From: Deltaproteobacteria bacterium
GTDB taxonomy: Bacteria > Desulfobacterota > DSM-4660 > Desulfatiglandales > Desulfatiglandaceae
Assembly: GCA_018644785.1 (NCBI GenBank)
Contig: JABGPV010000291.1
Span: 1 to 6,098, forward strand
DNA length: 6,098 bases
Reading direction: 5' to 3'
Part shown: one piece after another, positions 5,776-6,098 of the stretch
Layout: each line of letters starts with the position of its first letter
Numbering within the stretch: the first letter of the stretch is position 1
Translations under genes and position numbers: made by a program
The notes under the pieces: model-generated
The model's input: only the letters and a program-made list of their open reading frames with translations
The model's database searches: none
Told to the model about the DNA's origin: nothing

Positions 5776-6098
5776 TCAGAGCATCACCTTTTCTCTGAAG
5801 CCGAACCGAAGACTGTTGTCAAGATAATAGATGAGGGTGGGCTTGAGTTTATATAGCTTGACCCGAAACCGTGTTGTAAAAGCATCCAGATTGAGCGCGG
5901 CCCCGGACGAAAAAAGTGCTTTTGTAAATTGAAACTTTTTAAGGTAAACACTTATGACTTCAGCGGATTCCAACCCCATGGTGAGCGCCCCGATGCGCCC
6001 CGTCATCTGAATGCCCCTAATCTCCTGCCACCCTGCCGCAAACCCGTGAATCGCGCCGGCAGCCTGGCCACTTTCCAGGGTTTCCACAATGTGCCGCG
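5776..6098 (-). CDS. YhbP/UPF0306-like protein (pyridoxamine phosphate oxidase-type split-barrel fold), 5' end beyond window
   Basis: 106 codons are visible, and the reading frame stays open to the right edge, so the N-terminus is missing; the GTG at 6087 is internal rather than the start. By eye it aligns over its whole visible length with E. coli YhbP: RHIVETLESGQAAGAIHG with TRHAQMSGPQAAVAGTVNG, IRGIQMTGRI with IRGVQFKGEI, and the end YYLDNSLRFGFREKVML with KFTDNTLGFGKKMIW. The family has the FMN-binding split-barrel fold of pyridoxamine 5'-phosphate oxidases; its substrate is unknown. Full members are about 140-150 residues, so roughly 35-40 residues are lost. It ends 102 bp before the siroheme gene and is probably a separate transcription unit, because a promoter lies in that gap. 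Confidence 0.8.
   Translation of the reverse strand, partial: RHIVETLESGQAAGAIHGFAAGWQEIRGIQMTGRIGALTMGLESAEVISVYLKKFQFTKALFSSGAALNLDAFTTRFRVKLYKLKPTLIYYLDNSLRFGFREKVML

Noticed and set aside
6085..6087. GTG at 6087 as the start of the YhbP-like protein
   Set aside because: The frame stays open to the window edge and the residues before it (RHI) match the conserved RH of YhbP, so the gene is cut by the window rather than starting there.

Overview
This window is a single minus-strand gene array typical of Desulfobacterota (the former Deltaproteobacteria), probably from the sulfate-reducing lineages. That assignment is inferred from protein character and gene order: a stand-alone siroheme synthase N-domain next to a CcsA/HemX-like membrane protein and hemA, a short divergent MoaE-like protein, an SH3/coiled-coil/anchor protein, and a TtcA-type PP-loop enzyme with three cluster cysteines. 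No rRNA, tRNA, CRISPR array, transposase or phage gene is visible.

Layout from right to left, which is the direction of transcription. At the right edge (5776-6098) is the C-terminal part of a YhbP/UPF0306 flavin-binding-fold protein, cut by the window. A 102-bp gap holds a good sigma70-type promoter (TTGAAA, 17 nt, TAACAT). It drives a compact run: precorrin-2 dehydrogenase/sirohydrochlorin ferrochelatase (5014-5673), a CcsA/HemX-like membrane protein overlapping it by 13 bp (4187-5026), glutamyl-tRNA reductase hemA (2864-4180), a short MoaE-like protein (2471-2824), moaC (2020-2451) and an SH3-domain membrane-anchored protein (1316-1993). Gaps are 39 bp or less, so this looks like one operon. 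It joins early tetrapyrrole synthesis (glutamyl-tRNA to ALA, and precorrin-2 to siroheme), a heme/cytochrome c assembly-type membrane protein, and molybdenum cofactor synthesis. These are all cofactors of anaerobic respiratory enzymes.

The operon is then interrupted by a 160-bp, almost fully self-complementary element (1157-1316) that contains no gene. It folds into three stacked stems around a 4-nt loop. All six of its non-Watson-Crick stem pairs are G-U when read on the + strand, opposite to every gene here. Its boundary coincides with the stop codon of the SH3 gene. Beyond it are a ttcA-like tRNA 2-thiocytidine synthase gene starting with TTG (389-1129) and, 12 bp further on, the first 125 codons of a cyclic-nucleotide-binding-domain protein that runs off the left edge (1-376).

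The hairpin element is the most unusual signal. The other observations are smaller: a shortened MoaC N-terminus, a small MoaE-like protein lacking the canonical histidine, and a substituted tryptophan in the WWD motif of the CcsA/HemX-like protein.
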